A DNA stretch of 64,000 nt from Pyropia yezoensis (lineage: Eukaryota; Rhodophyta; Bangiophyceae; Bangiales; Bangiaceae). The notes under the pieces are model-generated. The model was not told the DNA's origin. It saw only the letters and a program-made list of their open reading frames with translations, and did not search any database. The translations under genes were made by a program, and so were the position numbers. This document shows positions 1 to 9,875 of this stretch, one piece after another; the first letter of the stretch is position 1, and every line of letters begins with the position of its first letter. The DNA lies in assembly GCA_009829735.1 (NCBI GenBank), contig CM020618.1, positions 8,337,119 to 8,401,118 of the forward strand. The letters are read 5' to 3'.

Positions 1-1514
1 GGCCGGGTCTCGCGCCGTGGCAGCGGTGGGGCGGGTGCCGGCGGCGGCGCCCTCCCCCCGCTCCCCCGCCCCGGGGAGGGGTGCCGCCCCCAGCGCCGCC
101 GCCCGCGCCGCCCGCACCGCCGCAATGACCGCCATCACGTCCCCCCCGTCCACGCGCATCGCCGCAAGCCCATACCCCCCCCCCGCCCGGCCCGCCACCC
201 CGTCGCACGCCCACTGGGACGACACGGGGGTGCTGATGGCCCAGCCATTGTTGCGGCACAGCAGCAGCAGCGGCGACGGACGGGTGGCGGCCAGGTTGGC
301 GGCAGCCGCAAAGTCGGCGGTGGAGGAGCCGCCGTCGCCAAAGTAGGCAGCGGTGACGTGGCGAGGGGGGGGGTTGGGCGGGAGCGTCCGCGCGTAGGCC
401 CCGCCGGCTGCGTGGAGCAGCTGCGTGCCCACCGTGGAGGAGACGGTGTGGAAGTGATGGGCGGGGGATTGGTAGTGAATCTGTTGTGGTGGGGGGGGGC
501 GTGGGGCGGGGAAGGGGGGAAATAGCAGGAAGGACGTGCGCGCACAACGAGGTGAGCGGGCGGTGCAGCGGCGCGCAAGCAGGGAGCGACAGATGAAAAG
601 GAAAAGGGGCAGGGGGGAGAGGCAACGACAAGGCGGCGTGGGGGGCGTCAGTAGGTGGATGGGGCACGGTTGTCTGGGCGCGAAAGTGCTGCGGTGACCA
701 CCCAAGCTCCCCATCCTCCTCCCCATCCCCTCGAGACATGAGGACCCGAGGCGGCACCGCCGAGGCCCCCACAGCGGAACCCCAGGCGACCCCCAGCCAC
801 CCAGTCGGCCACCCACGGCGGAACGTCAACGCCCATATCGGGTGCCTCTCTCCCTCACAGGCAGTACCAGGTGGAGCCCGCCCCTCCTCGCGGTCCACCA
901 CAACGTACGCTCATCTGGCGGCCCTTGCCCGCGTCCCGCCCGCACCCCACACACTGGTCCACCAGCGCCCCGTAGGGCACCCCCCGTGCGAGCAGCACCC
1001 CCCCCTCCCGGTACTGGCTGTACACCTCGTCGGCCGCGTCCATGCCCATCGCCGACCCAATGATGGCCCCCTCCTCCCCCGTCGCGGACGCGTAGAACGG
1101 GATGCGCCCCTGTCGGTGCGCCGCGGTGAGCACCGCGTCGAGGGCGCGGGAGCGGAGCATCGCCGCGAGGGCGCCCTCGTACAGGGGCCGCGCGCCGGGG
1201 GCGTCGAGGAGGCTCCCCACCTCCTCCGCGGCGGCGGCGGCGGCGGCGCCGTCCGTGTCGCTGCCGCCGCCCGCGTCGGCGCTGGCGGCGGGGGCCCCCG
1301 CCGGCGGCAGCAGCCGGTAGGTGGGCAGCGGCCACGGCGCGGGGGTGCCGGGCTGGGCAACCGCCTCGGCCAGGTGGGGGGTGAATGGGGACGTGGGCGC
1401 GCCGGGGTAGGCCAGCTCGCCCAGGGGGGGGGGGGGAGCGCGAGTGCGGGCGCCCCGCCGCCAGGGGCAAAGGGCGGGGAGCGCCCGCGCCAAGGAGCAG
1501 AGGCGGGCGGCCAT
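1..1514 (-). CDS. BCKDHA: Branched-chain 2-oxoacid dehydrogenase E1 alpha subunit, mitochondrial (3' part outside window)
   Basis: This is the thiamine-diphosphate-dependent E1 alpha subunit of the mitochondrial complex that decarboxylates the keto acids of Leu, Ile and Val. Exon 1 runs 1514..909 and exon 2 runs 480..1, continuing beyond the window. The start at 1514 opens with MAARLCSLARAL followed by Arg-rich sequence, which looks like a mitochondrial presequence. Exon 1 contains the family block ATGEEGAIIGSA, then QYREGGVLLARG and GKGRQM. Exon 2 opens IHYQSP and carries the ThDP motif YFGDGGSS..CRNNGWAIST and the following VDGGDVMAV. The intron 908..481 is phase 0 with donor GTACGT and acceptor CAG. 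A Pro/Ala-rich insert lies between the presequence and the catalytic domain. The gene is divergent from the GH53 gene. The last residues before the window edge are low-complexity, so the exact end of exon 2 is not visible. Confidence 0.9.
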
Positions 1515-2563
1515 CAGTGGGTGGGGGGGCTGGGGATGGGGGTGGGGATGGGCGGGGGGGGGGGGGGTGGGGATGGGCGGGGGGAGGGGGTGGGGGTGAG
1601 GCAGGCGGCCACTGTGGTGGTGCCGGGAAGGGCGGCTGGCAGACCGCGGACGCAGTTGAGAAAGAGGGCCGAGATGACCAGGGCCTCGGCCAAGCCTGGT
1701 GCGTCGCCAGCGCATATCCAGCCGGCAGATCAAGTGGCCCGCTGGCAGATCAAGTGGCCCGCTTGCGGGATCTCTTTTTGCAAGGAGATTGAAAGAAGCC
1801 CACGCATCGAGCCACACACCACATTCGCACCGTCCATGCATGGGAGGATAGCGTGCCGAATTTCGAGCATGAACAAAACACATCCATCGCGCGTGGCACC
1901 ATCGACTCGCAAGAGAACGAAGCGCGACGGGTGGCAGCGGTCGCCCACACCACAGCCCCGGCAGGCGGTGGCTCCCCCACCGGCCGGCCGGCGAGGCCCT
2001 CACCGTGAGGGCTTTTTCACCAGGGGCGGTGGTGGTGGTCAAGGGAGTCGTCGCGGCGCTCCCCTCCCCGCGGCGGTGGGCATCCCCCCCCGGTCGCGGC
2101 AGACACCACCGCGCCCTCCAGCCGCCGCGGTGCCTCTCGCCCCGGCCGCGGCGGGTGCAGAGGGGGTGCATGGCGATGGGAACAGCGGGGGGTTGCCACC
2201 CCGCCCATCTTGGTATGCTGCGCTGAGGCGGCCGCGGGCTTTGTGGCAGAGGGCGCGCAGACACCCCGCCCGGCGGTAGCTGGCGGCCGTGACCACTGGG
2301 TGGGGGTGTCAGTGGGGGCGGCTCACTTCCCTTCAAGACGGGGGCCTCTGCCACCATGAGCCCCCTCCCCTCCTTGCCCCCCTCCCTCCCTTTCCTGCCT
2401 TCATGTTCTTCCCCCCCCACCCCCACTTCCCTCATTGCTGTCCCGCTTCTTTGACACACTCCCCATCTTCGCCCCTCTTTCACCCCCTTTCTTCTGCCCA
2501 TCATCCTCTCTCTCCCCCCTCTTCCCCCCCCCCCCCCCCCCCTTGCCCCCATCCTTGCCCACC
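1515..2563. other. Divergent intergenic region between BCKDHA and GH53 gene
   Basis: About 1 kb separates two genes transcribed away from each other, so it should hold both promoters. It contains G-runs near 1530-1600, two tandem copies of a 20-bp unit at 1724..1763, and a C/T-rich leader with a run of about 18 C just before the GH53 start. I see no convincing gene. Long open frames crossing it on both strands are GC-driven. Confidence 0.6.
1724..1763. repeat. Two tandem copies of a 20-bp unit
   Basis: The unit GGCAGATCAAGTGGCCCGCT occurs at 1724..1743 and again, identically, at 1744..1763. It sits in the divergent promoter region about 210 bp upstream of the BCKDHA start. It could be a duplicated protein-binding site or a simple slippage product. 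Confidence 0.8.
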
Positions 2564-4000
2564 ATGAACCTCATTGGCGCTGACGTCTCCCTCCTGCGCG
2601 CGGCGCTGGCAGCCCCCCCCCCTCCCCCCTACGCGTGTGGCCACGGAGTACGCTCGGCGTGCGCGCTGCGGCACCTGGCCACCGTCGGGGGTTGGACCGC
2701 CGTGCGGCTGCGCCTGTTTGTCGACCCGTCTGCCGCGACGGGGGAGCTGCCCAACGACCTGCCCTATACCCTCGCGGCGGCGGGGGAGGCGACCGCCGCG
2801 GGGCTGGGCGTCGTCCTCGCGCTGCACTACTCGGACACGTGGGCCGACCCCGGCCAGCAGGCCGTCCCCGCCGCGTGGGCGGCCGAGGCAGAGGCGGCCG
2901 CCGAGGCTGCGGCGGCCGAGGCTGGTGAGGAAGACGACGCTGACGGCTGCCGACGGGCGGCGACGGTGACCACCCTCACCGCCCGCGTGCGCGCCTACAC
3001 CACTCAAGTGGTCGACGCGTTTGTGGAGGCTGGAGTCCGCCTGGCGGGCGTACAAGTGGGCAATGAGGTACGCAACGGCCTCTTGTGGCCAACCGGCCGG
3101 CTGTTTGACATGGCGTGCGCGGCGGACCCCCACGCCAGTGACGGCGGCGGTGACGGCGGCGGCGACGGCGGCGACGCCTGCACCGGCATCGCGGCTGCGG
3201 ACGCGTCATTGACGCCAGAGGGGGCCCCCGGTGGACACGCCGCCTTGGACGCTGTCGCCGCCTACCTCCTCGCCGGCGCCGACGGCGTTCGGGCGTCGGC
3301 GGCCCCCCCCGACACGCCGCTCATCCTCCACCTCGACCGAGGGGACTGCCTGCCCATCGTGGCGGGCACGCTGCGGCCGCTCGCCGACCGTGGGGCGGTC
3401 GCGCCGTTTGACATCCTTGGCTTTTCCTATCACCCAAAGCACCACCCGGGGGGGCCCACCGCGTTAACCCACACCCTCTCCACCGTTGCGCGGAGGTACG
3501 GAAAGGACGTGGCGCTGATGGAGGTGTGCTTTCCGTACACGGGCGCGGAGTGGGAGCCCTCCGCGGGGGAGTGGGCGTGGTCGGTGTCGCCAGAGGGGCA
3601 GGCAGCGTTTGTGCGCGACGTGCTGGCGGTCGTGCGGTCGGTTGAGTGTGAGCGGAAGGGGGTGGAGGCAGGGGCGGAGGAGGAGGGCGGGGAGGCCGTG
3701 CACGCAGATGGAGACTGTGGGGGGGAGGTGTCGGTCGACGACGACGGCGGCGGCGGGAGCCGACGTGGGCGCGGGGTGGGCGTCTTTTGGTGGCAGCCCG
3801 AGGCGGTGGACGGGTACGGTCTGGGTCCCCAGTGGGAGGGCGGCCGCTACAGCCTCTTTCGCGGGGACGGGGCGGCGCTGCCGGCGGCGGCGGCGTTTGC
3901 AGATGCCCGGGGGGAGGGGCCAGGGGGGGGGGGTGGAGAGGGGTGTGAGGGCTGCCGTGTCTGCCCTTGTGGCGCGCCGCTCGACGTGGCGGCCGCGTGA
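2564..4000 (+). CDS. GH53 endo-beta-1,4-galactanase (arabinogalactan endo-galactosidase)
   Basis: A 478-residue glycoside hydrolase family 53 protein, a (beta/alpha)8 barrel that cleaves beta-1,4-galactan. The ATG at 2564 has an ACC context and leads straight into the first barrel strand (GADVS, residues 5-9). Family motifs follow in order: VRLRLFVDP (about 47-55), HYSDTWADPGQQ (88-99), and QVGNE with the acid/base Glu168 followed by NGLLWPTG. Next come HLDRGD, FDILGFSYHP, and VALMEVCFPYTG with nucleophile Glu320. PEGQ and FWWQPE near the C-terminus complete the pattern. Known family members retain with two Glu. Low-complexity Ala/Glu, Asp/Gly and Glu/Gly inserts lengthen loops compared with bacterial enzymes of about 330-400 residues. 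No signal peptide is visible at this start, so either secretion needs an unseen upstream exon or the enzyme is intracellular. It is intronless. Confidence 0.92.
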   Translation: MNLIGADVSLLRAALAAPPPPPYACGHGVRSACALRHLATVGGWTAVRLRLFVDPSAATGELPNDLPYTLAAAGEATAAGLGVVLALHYSDTWADPGQQAVPAAWAAEAEAAAEAAAAEAGEEDDADGCRRAATVTTLTARVRAYTTQVVDAFVEAGVRLAGVQVGNEVRNGLLWPTGRLFDMACAADPHASDGGGDGGGDGGDACTGIAAADASLTPEGAPGGHAALDAVAAYLLAGADGVRASAAPPDTPLILHLDRGDCLPIVAGTLRPLADRGAVAPFDILGFSYHPKHHPGGPTALTHTLSTVARRYGKDVALMEVCFPYTGAEWEPSAGEWAWSVSPEGQAAFVRDVLAVVRSVECERKGVEAGAEEEGGEAVHADGDCGGEVSVDDDGGGGSRRGRGVGVFWWQPEAVDGYGLGPQWEGGRYSLFRGDGAALPAAAAFADARGEGPGGGGGEGCEGCRVCPCGAPLDVAAA

Positions 4001-4682
4001 AGGGAGGTGGAGGGAAGTGGGCTGGAAGGGGGGGGGCGGGGCGCTCCCTGAATGGCATTCCAACAACCAGGGGCGGCTGACCGCGGTGGTGTCCTCCGTC
4101 AGCGGCACGTGGGGCCTCGCCTCCAGACGTGGGGCCGGCCCGCAACGGCGCGTAGGTGAGGCACACGGGTCTTTGTTTCCTGTGTGCCCTGTGTTCAGTC
4201 TGGACGGCATTCCATTTTCGGTGGTGGCTCTACCAGTGGCAGACACCTTGTTGGTGACCCATGATCGGCCGTGATGGTGAACCACAGACGATTTTCTGCA
4301 AAACGCTCCAGTTGTCGTCTACCCAGCGGCATGCTCCGCAGCTCAAAACCCTGATGTCGGGATCCACGGCATCCTGCCAAACGCCTGTGGACCTCACACA
4401 TCCCGCTCTCGAGGACGCGGTGTCGGGTCACGGCGGACCTCCCTCCTTGCCTCCCTCTCCCCCGCCGAGGAGCCGAGCTGCCGAGCTGCCGAGTAGCCTT
4501 CCCAGGCGCCGCACACGCTGTAGTACAAGCAAGACCCAGACGGCGAAAGTGCACGTCTACCTGCGCGGTACAGCGCCCACGGCGGCCTGCACTGCCTGTC
4601 TCCCCCCCGCCCAGCTCGCCAGCAGCGGCGGCTGTCCCGCTTTCCCCTACTCCCCGGTCCCCACCGCCCGTGGTGCGCCGCC
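4001..4682. other. Intergenic region upstream of CSP41
   Basis: No gene is recognised. The segment 4180-4420 is less GC-rich than its neighbours. A C/T-rich tract from 4440 is probably the CSP41 leader. Confidence 0.5.
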
Positions 4683-5921
4683 ATGGCGTTCATTTCCGTG
4701 ACGCCCCTGGCCGCCCGCTCCGCCTTTGCGCCAGCAGCGGCAGCGGTGGTCGACGGCCAGCGGCCGGCCGCCACCGCCTTTGGGGTAGCCCGCCGGGGCG
4801 CCCGCCTTGCCACCGAAGCCAGCCGTCTGGCCCGGCGCGGGGGCAGCCGCCCGTCGCCGTCCATGGCGGCGGCAGGGGCGGCGGTGGCCCCCCCCAACCT
4901 GGCTGGCAAGACGGTGCTCGTCCTCAACACCAAGGGCGGCGGCCACGCGTTTATCGGTCTCCACGTTGCGCGGTCGGTGGTCGCCGCCGGCGGCCGCGTG
5001 CGGCTGCTGCAGGTGGGGCAGGAGGACAAGCTGGCGGCGTCGCTGCCGTGCTCCCGTTACGCAGAGCTGGTGGCTGCCGACAATGGTGGGGTGGAGGTGG
5101 CATACGGCGCGGCAGCAGACCTGGCCACCGCCTTCCCCGGCGTCACTTTTGACGCGGTGCTGGACAACAACAGCAAGAAGCCAGATGAAGCGGCCGTGGT
5201 GGCGGACTTTGTAGCGTCGGCGGGCATTCCCCAGCTGCTCTACATCTCCTCTGCGGGCCAGTACGTGTACGACCCGTCGACGGCGCCGCACGTGGAAGGG
5301 GACGCTGCCGCCGGCGGGCAAGTCGAGGTGGAGGCGGCGCTCGCCGCGCGTGGCACCCCGTTTGCGGCCTTCCGCCCCATTTACATTGTGGGCGAGGCGA
5401 GCGCCAAGCGCGACTACCTCGACTTTTTCTTTGACCGCCTCGTCCGCGGCCGGCCGGTGCCCATCCCGGGGAGCGGCGCCGAGATGACGTCGCTCACCGA
5501 CGTGACCGACGTGGCGTCGATGCTCGTCGCCGCCGTCGCCACCCCCGCCGCCGCGACGGGCGGACAGGTGTATAACGCCACCGCCGGCCGGGGCGTCACC
5601 TTTGACGGCGTCGCCCGGCTGTGCGCGGCGGCCGTGGGTGGCGACGCGCCGCCAAAGATTGTGCACTATGACCCGGCCGCGGTGGCCGCCGACGGGTTCA
5701 GTGTGAAGAAGGCGTTCCCGTTTCGGCCCCGCCACTTTTTTGCCGACGCGGGCGCCGCTGAGGCGGCACTCGGCTGGCGCGCCCGCGCGGCGGCCGCCGA
5801 CGACCTCGCGGCGGTGGTGGCCGCCAGCTACGCCGAGTATGTGGCGCTGGGCTGCGGCGAGCGGGACGTGTCGTTTGCGCTCGACGATATGATCCTCGAC
5901 GCGGGGGCGGTGGCTGCGTAA
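4683..5921 (+). CDS. CSP41: Chloroplast stem-loop-binding protein CSP41-like (atypical SDR family)
   Basis: A 412-residue NAD(P)-binding-fold protein of the CSP41 family, which binds and stabilises or cleaves chloroplast RNAs. Residues 1 to about 60 are Ala/Arg/Ser-rich without acidic residues, consistent with a plastid transit peptide. The mature part starts near NLAGKTVLVLNTKGGGHAF, the family's modified glycine motif. It continues with FDAVLDNNSKKPDE, LLYISSAGQYVY and PHVEGDA. Then come FRPIYIVGEASAKRDYLDFFFDR, RPVPIPGSGAEMTSLTDVTDVASML, and HYDPAAV..KKAFPFRPRHFFAD. All are hallmarks of plant and algal CSP41. The classical YxxxK of active SDRs is absent, as in the family. The ATG at 4683 is in CCATGG context. 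It is intronless. I cannot separate the a and b paralogue types here. Confidence 0.95.
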   Translation: MAFISVTPLAARSAFAPAAAAVVDGQRPAATAFGVARRGARLATEASRLARRGGSRPSPSMAAAGAAVAPPNLAGKTVLVLNTKGGGHAFIGLHVARSVVAAGGRVRLLQVGQEDKLAASLPCSRYAELVAADNGGVEVAYGAAADLATAFPGVTFDAVLDNNSKKPDEAAVVADFVASAGIPQLLYISSAGQYVYDPSTAPHVEGDAAAGGQVEVEAALAARGTPFAAFRPIYIVGEASAKRDYLDFFFDRLVRGRPVPIPGSGAEMTSLTDVTDVASMLVAAVATPAAATGGQVYNATAGRGVTFDGVARLCAAAVGGDAPPKIVHYDPAAVAADGFSVKKAFPFRPRHFFADAGAAEAALGWRARAAAADDLAAVVAASYAEYVALGCGERDVSFALDDMILDAGAVAA

Positions 5922-7131
5922 AGCAGTAACATTTAGGCTCCCCTGCGAGGGGGCCAAGGTGGCGACGGTCGGGAGGGGAGGAGTGGGAGTGGGGGTCAAA
6001 GCGTATTGCGAGGCGCTGCCGCGTCGGACGGCGGGTGTGCGCGCGAAAAGGCGGGCGGGGGTCGGTGAGCCCACCCGACGGGGTTATGTGTGGTGGGGTG
6101 GGACAGATTTGGGGCCCACGGAGTGGGCGTACGCTGCCGAGGTCAGCGGCTGCCAAGACGCCGTTGTGGATGCGGCTTCGTTTCCTCCTTGGATGCCCAC
6201 GGCCGCGGATGCGTCTCCGCCCCATCGTGGGTATGGCCGCCAACAGGGCCCGCGGCGGAGCTGGTCCACTCCTTCTTCCTCTGTATTGACCGTTTTCTTT
6301 ATCGCCGTGAGTGCCTTGCACCGCTACGGCCCCCGCTGCTGTGCGTGCCGCACTTGGTCGCCATTGTTTTCTTTCGCGGCCGTCTTCAGCAAATCCCACA
6401 AGCAGGGGCAGAAACAGCAAACAGACTCAGCACAGCGTGACAAGACGCACCCGAGAATAGTGTGGACAGAGACAACACAGACCAAGCATGAAAGCGTACA
6501 GCCGTGAGGGTACTCTCACGGCAGTACGCTGTCAGCGGTACGCTTTCATGCTTGTTCTGACGGCGGTACTGTACAGTGTCATGCTTTGTCTGTGGGCCTC
6601 ACGGCAGTACGCTTGGAGCGGTACGTTTTCATGCTTCGTCTGACGGCGGTACACTTTCGTGCTTGGTCTGAGGGTACCTCACGACGGTACGCGTGCATGC
6701 TTGTTCTGTGTAGGCCGGGGGGAGCCAGAGCAAGAAACGAAGTGAGCCAGACGACCAGACTTGACTTGGGGCACACGGCTGTATGCGCGAAGCCGTGCTC
6801 TCCCGTTTCGGCGCCCTGAATTTTAGCCCTTCCCAAAAGTCAAACCTCAGCGTTGTTTTGGTCAGCGTTCTTTTGCCCAGCGTTCTTTTCCTCCCAGGCT
6901 CCCTCCAAGCCAGCCTTCGCGAAGCCGCCTACGTTCTGCTTCCTCACCCCTTCCCACTTCCCCCGCCCTCTCAATCCAGAGGGTGCCTCCTTGCCGCCTC
7001 TTACTGCGACTTCCTGTCCGTGGCGTGAATAGCTGCTGGGTCGCCGCTCCCCCTTCCCCACGAGGTGTCCCACCCCCTCCGCCCCCTGCCGCCATCCCAC
7101 CGTCCGTCCGCATTTAACGTCGACCACGACC
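5922..7131. other. Intergenic region with a clustered palindromic repeat
   Basis: No coding sequence is supported. The block 6478..6708 is a repeat cluster, annotated separately. From 6820 onward the sequence becomes a C/T-rich leader for the gene starting at 7132. Confidence 0.55.
6478..6708. repeat. Cluster of about five direct and one inverted copies of a 30-45 bp motif
   Basis: The core GGTACGCTTTCATGCTTGTTCTG recurs with substitutions at about 6535, 6570, 6620, 6650 and 6690. It usually follows CTCACGGCAGTACGC. The first copy (6478..6508) is inverted and can pair with the second, giving a hairpin with loop GGGTACTCTC. The units alternate between about 37 and 46 bp. Confidence 0.8.
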
Positions 7132-8241
7132 ATGCCCCCGTCCATTGTCCACCGGCTCCTCATCTACGACCGCCCACCCGCCGCGACGTGCGTGTACGAA
7201 CGTGTATTGCCACCGCCGCCGCCACTCCCGCCTGCGGTCGGCGTGCCGCCGTCGGCCGACGCGGCGGCCGCGGCGGCGGCTGCCGCGGCGGTGCCCGCCG
7301 ACACGCTGCGCGACGTGGTGCACGTCTTTTCGCAGTTCTCCCGTGACGTGGGGGGGGGCGGTACGTGTGTGGCACTCGGTCGTTGGGTTTTGCCAGGGGG
7401 GGGGAGGCGGTGTGGGAGTTGGTGGCTGGGTGGATGGGCGGAAGGGGTGGGGGGCGGGATGGGGCGTGTGGGAGTGTGTTGGGCCGAGTGCGGCACGGGC
7501 GCGATGGGGGTTGGTTGGTGGGTGGGGCAGCTTGGAAGACTGAACGGGTGTGTTTGGCTGTCGGGGCTGTGCTTGCATGCGTGGACGGGTCGTCTGTTCT
7601 TTCTTTCCCCCCCTTTTCCCCCCTGGTCCGCTGGTCGTGGCCTCGGTGCGGGCAGAGGTGCAGCGGCTGGTGTTTCGGCGGCCACCTCCGCCACTGGGTG
7701 ACGGCTCGGTCCAGTGGGCCCCCGTACGTTGAACAGGCTGGTGATTGCTGGAGGCGGGAGAGCGACGGCGAGCGCCGCGTGTCCATGTCCGCTTCTTCTC
7801 GTCCGCACAGCACGTCTCCCTCCAGGGGCCTGACATATATATATATTTTTTTCCATCCTGGTGCTGCACTCTGCCCACGCGCGACTCCTGCTCTTGACCC
7901 CCTTTCCCGCCCCCCCCCCTACGCAGGAGCCCGACGAGCCGCTGCTCTCCTCTGCGTGGCCCTCCCTCTCCCTCACCACCACCACCGCCGACGCCTTCCT
8001 GGTCATTGCGCTGGACAACGCGGCGGTGCCGCCAACGCCGGCGCCCGCCTATGGTGGTCCCCCCGCTGCGGCCGACCCGCCCGACGCCGTCTCTGCGTTT
8101 GTCGCCGCCGTCGCGGCGTACGTGGGCGCGCACCCGGCGGCGTTTGCGGGGGGGGGGCGGGGGGGCGGGGGGGAGGGGGGGCTCACCCGCCGCCAGGTCG
8201 ATGACGCCGTTGACCGGATACGCCTGGCGATGCAGCTGTGA
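7132..8241 (+). CDS. Small two-exon protein, possible longin-type fold
   Basis: The first exon starts at ATG 7132 with IVHRLLIYDRPPAATCVYERVL, then a Pro/Ala linker, then a helix-like stretch LRDVVHVFSQFSRD. The last exon starts at 7927 after a TACGCAG acceptor. It encodes EPDEPLLSSAWPSLSLTTTT, ADAFLVIALDN, a second helix (VSAFVAAVAAYVGAHP) and a terminal helix (RRQVDDAVDRIRLAM). A beta-beta-helix-beta-helix order with a LLIYDR..CVYER opening resembles longin/TRAPP-type trafficking proteins, but I cannot name the family. For the reading frame to continue, the donor must be GTGGGG at 7348 (phase 0). The better-looking donor GTACGT at 7361 would shift the frame, unless the intervening G-run (9 G) is miscounted. 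About 175 residues. Confidence 0.5.
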
Positions 8242-9239
8242 AGGCGCAAGGGAGGGGGCGGAGGAGGGGGGGATGGGAGGGTCTCTCCTGGTGGGAGGGG
8301 CTTTTCCTTTGTGTCGCGGCGGGACCTGCTCTGGCCTGTTCGTAGGGATAAGGTCAAGGCGCTAGCCAGGTTCTACCTCGTCCCTTCGACGGTGCTTGTG
8401 GCCACCCCGGTAGACGCGACCGGCAGCGGTGACGGTGGCAGCGCCGGCACCGCACCCGCTGAGGGCGTGGTCGCTGCCGTCGGTGGCTTTGCGGGAAGTG
8501 GTAGCGTCGGGACTACCGCCGTGGCGTGGCGGCGACGGTGGGGGGCTGTCGGGCTGGGCCACCTCCCACGTTGGCGACAGTGGCGGCGACGGCGGCGGCA
8601 GCGGCGCCCTCCCAAGTCGGCCGACGGTGGCGCGTCGGTGCGCGCGGCGGTTGGCGCCGCGGCAGCCGTGTCGATTGTGGAAGAGCCAGGAGCTCCAGGC
8701 CTGCTTCTGGGTGGTGGTGGTGCGAGTGGCCAGGCTGGGCGACCGGGGTGGCGCTGCCGCCGCTGCTGTAGGTGCCGCCGTCGGTGGCTCCGACGCCGGC
8801 TACTCGCTGGCGTCTTTTTGCCGCCAGGATTGCGGCGGCGGTCTCGGCCATGGCTCGCGATTCGGGGGACGGGGGGGGACCCTGTGCACTGCTTTTTTAG
8901 CTTGTCCACTCCCAGCTGCCTCTCCTCGGCCGCAGCCAGGGGGGTCCACCACGTCTACGGAACGGGGAGCGGAGGGACGGCCGGTGACAGCACCGCTGGC
9001 GCCGCGTGCTGCCGCTTCCCCGGCGTCGGCGGCGGCGGTTTTGCAAGACAGTGCCCCTACCGGACGACTCTGGCGGGCCAGGCGCGCATCTGCTGCGCGC
9101 GGCATGTGGGCTGGCCACCGCCGCATGGCCGCCGCGAACGGGGGTAGGGGCATGGTTAACGGTGGGGGTGGCAACGGCAGTGGCGGTGGCGGTGGCAGTG
9201 GCGGTAGCGGTGGCGGTGTCGGTGGCAGTGGCGGTGGCA

Positions 9240-9270
<31 letters not shown>

Positions 9271-9875
9271 TGGCAGTGGCGGTGGCGGAGTGGGACAGGG
9301 AACGCCGCGAGGCGCTGGTTGCATGGTGGATCGTAGGGAGGGGTCCCTCTCAGGCAAGTAAAGAGTAGACCAGAGAAACAGCAATCAAAACGTAGCCCCC
9401 GTGGTCAGCTTCTGCAGAACCAATGGCGAGAGCTTTTTCGGGATCACCGCTTCAGCTCTCGCATTGTCTCTCCAAATAGGCCGTTCCGCCCACCAGCCGC
9501 TCCGCCGCACCCCCCCGCGCCGCCGTCGCCGGACCCAGAGCCGCTTGGCTGGCTACCACCCCCGCCCCCCTTCCCCCGCCGCTGTGGTCGCTGCATGGTG
9601 AGAGCGCCCGCCGAGCCCGTCCCGATGCTGACGAAACGCCCACGCCCTACCCACCCGTGATTCTGACGGTGGCTCGTCGGCTGCCACGCCGGCCGGCCGC
9701 CGCTGGCGGTGTGTGAGCTGCCCCTGCGAGCGCCCCGGCCCTGTCCGCGTGCGCCCTGCAGCTTCCACGTCTGTCTTGCCTTCCTTTGGTTTTTGTTTTC
9801 CACGACCTCCCCTTTGTTCCCCCCCCCCTCCCCGGTCGCTTGGTTGGTGTCCCACGTCGGCCGCGTGGCCCCACC
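8242..9875. other. Region without a recognised gene, GC-rich with Gly/Val-type microsatellite
   Basis: Several long open frames exist on both strands here (for example 8311..9147 and 8373..8909), but they are Arg/Gly/Pro-rich, overlap each other and show no family motif. The block 9166..9292 is a (GGTGGC/AGTGGC)n repeat. From 9440 the sequence grades into the C/T-rich leader of exportin-4. Confidence 0.45.
9166..9292. repeat. GGTGGC/AGTGGC hexanucleotide-type microsatellite
   Basis: About 20 near-perfect hexamer units (GGTGGC, AGTGGC, GGTAGC) run uninterrupted. They are open in all frames, which explains the Gly-, Val/Ala- and Pro-rich open frames that cross it. Confidence 0.9.

Noticed and set aside
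738..2279. Plus-strand 500-codon open frame overlapping BCKDHA
   Set aside because: It is antisense to a clear enzyme exon, Arg/Pro/Gly-rich, crosses repeats and poly-G, and has no motif. Explained by GC bias.
8311..9361. Possible genes around the GGTGGC microsatellite
   Set aside because: Overlapping frames on both strands with only low-complexity content and no start context or splice support.
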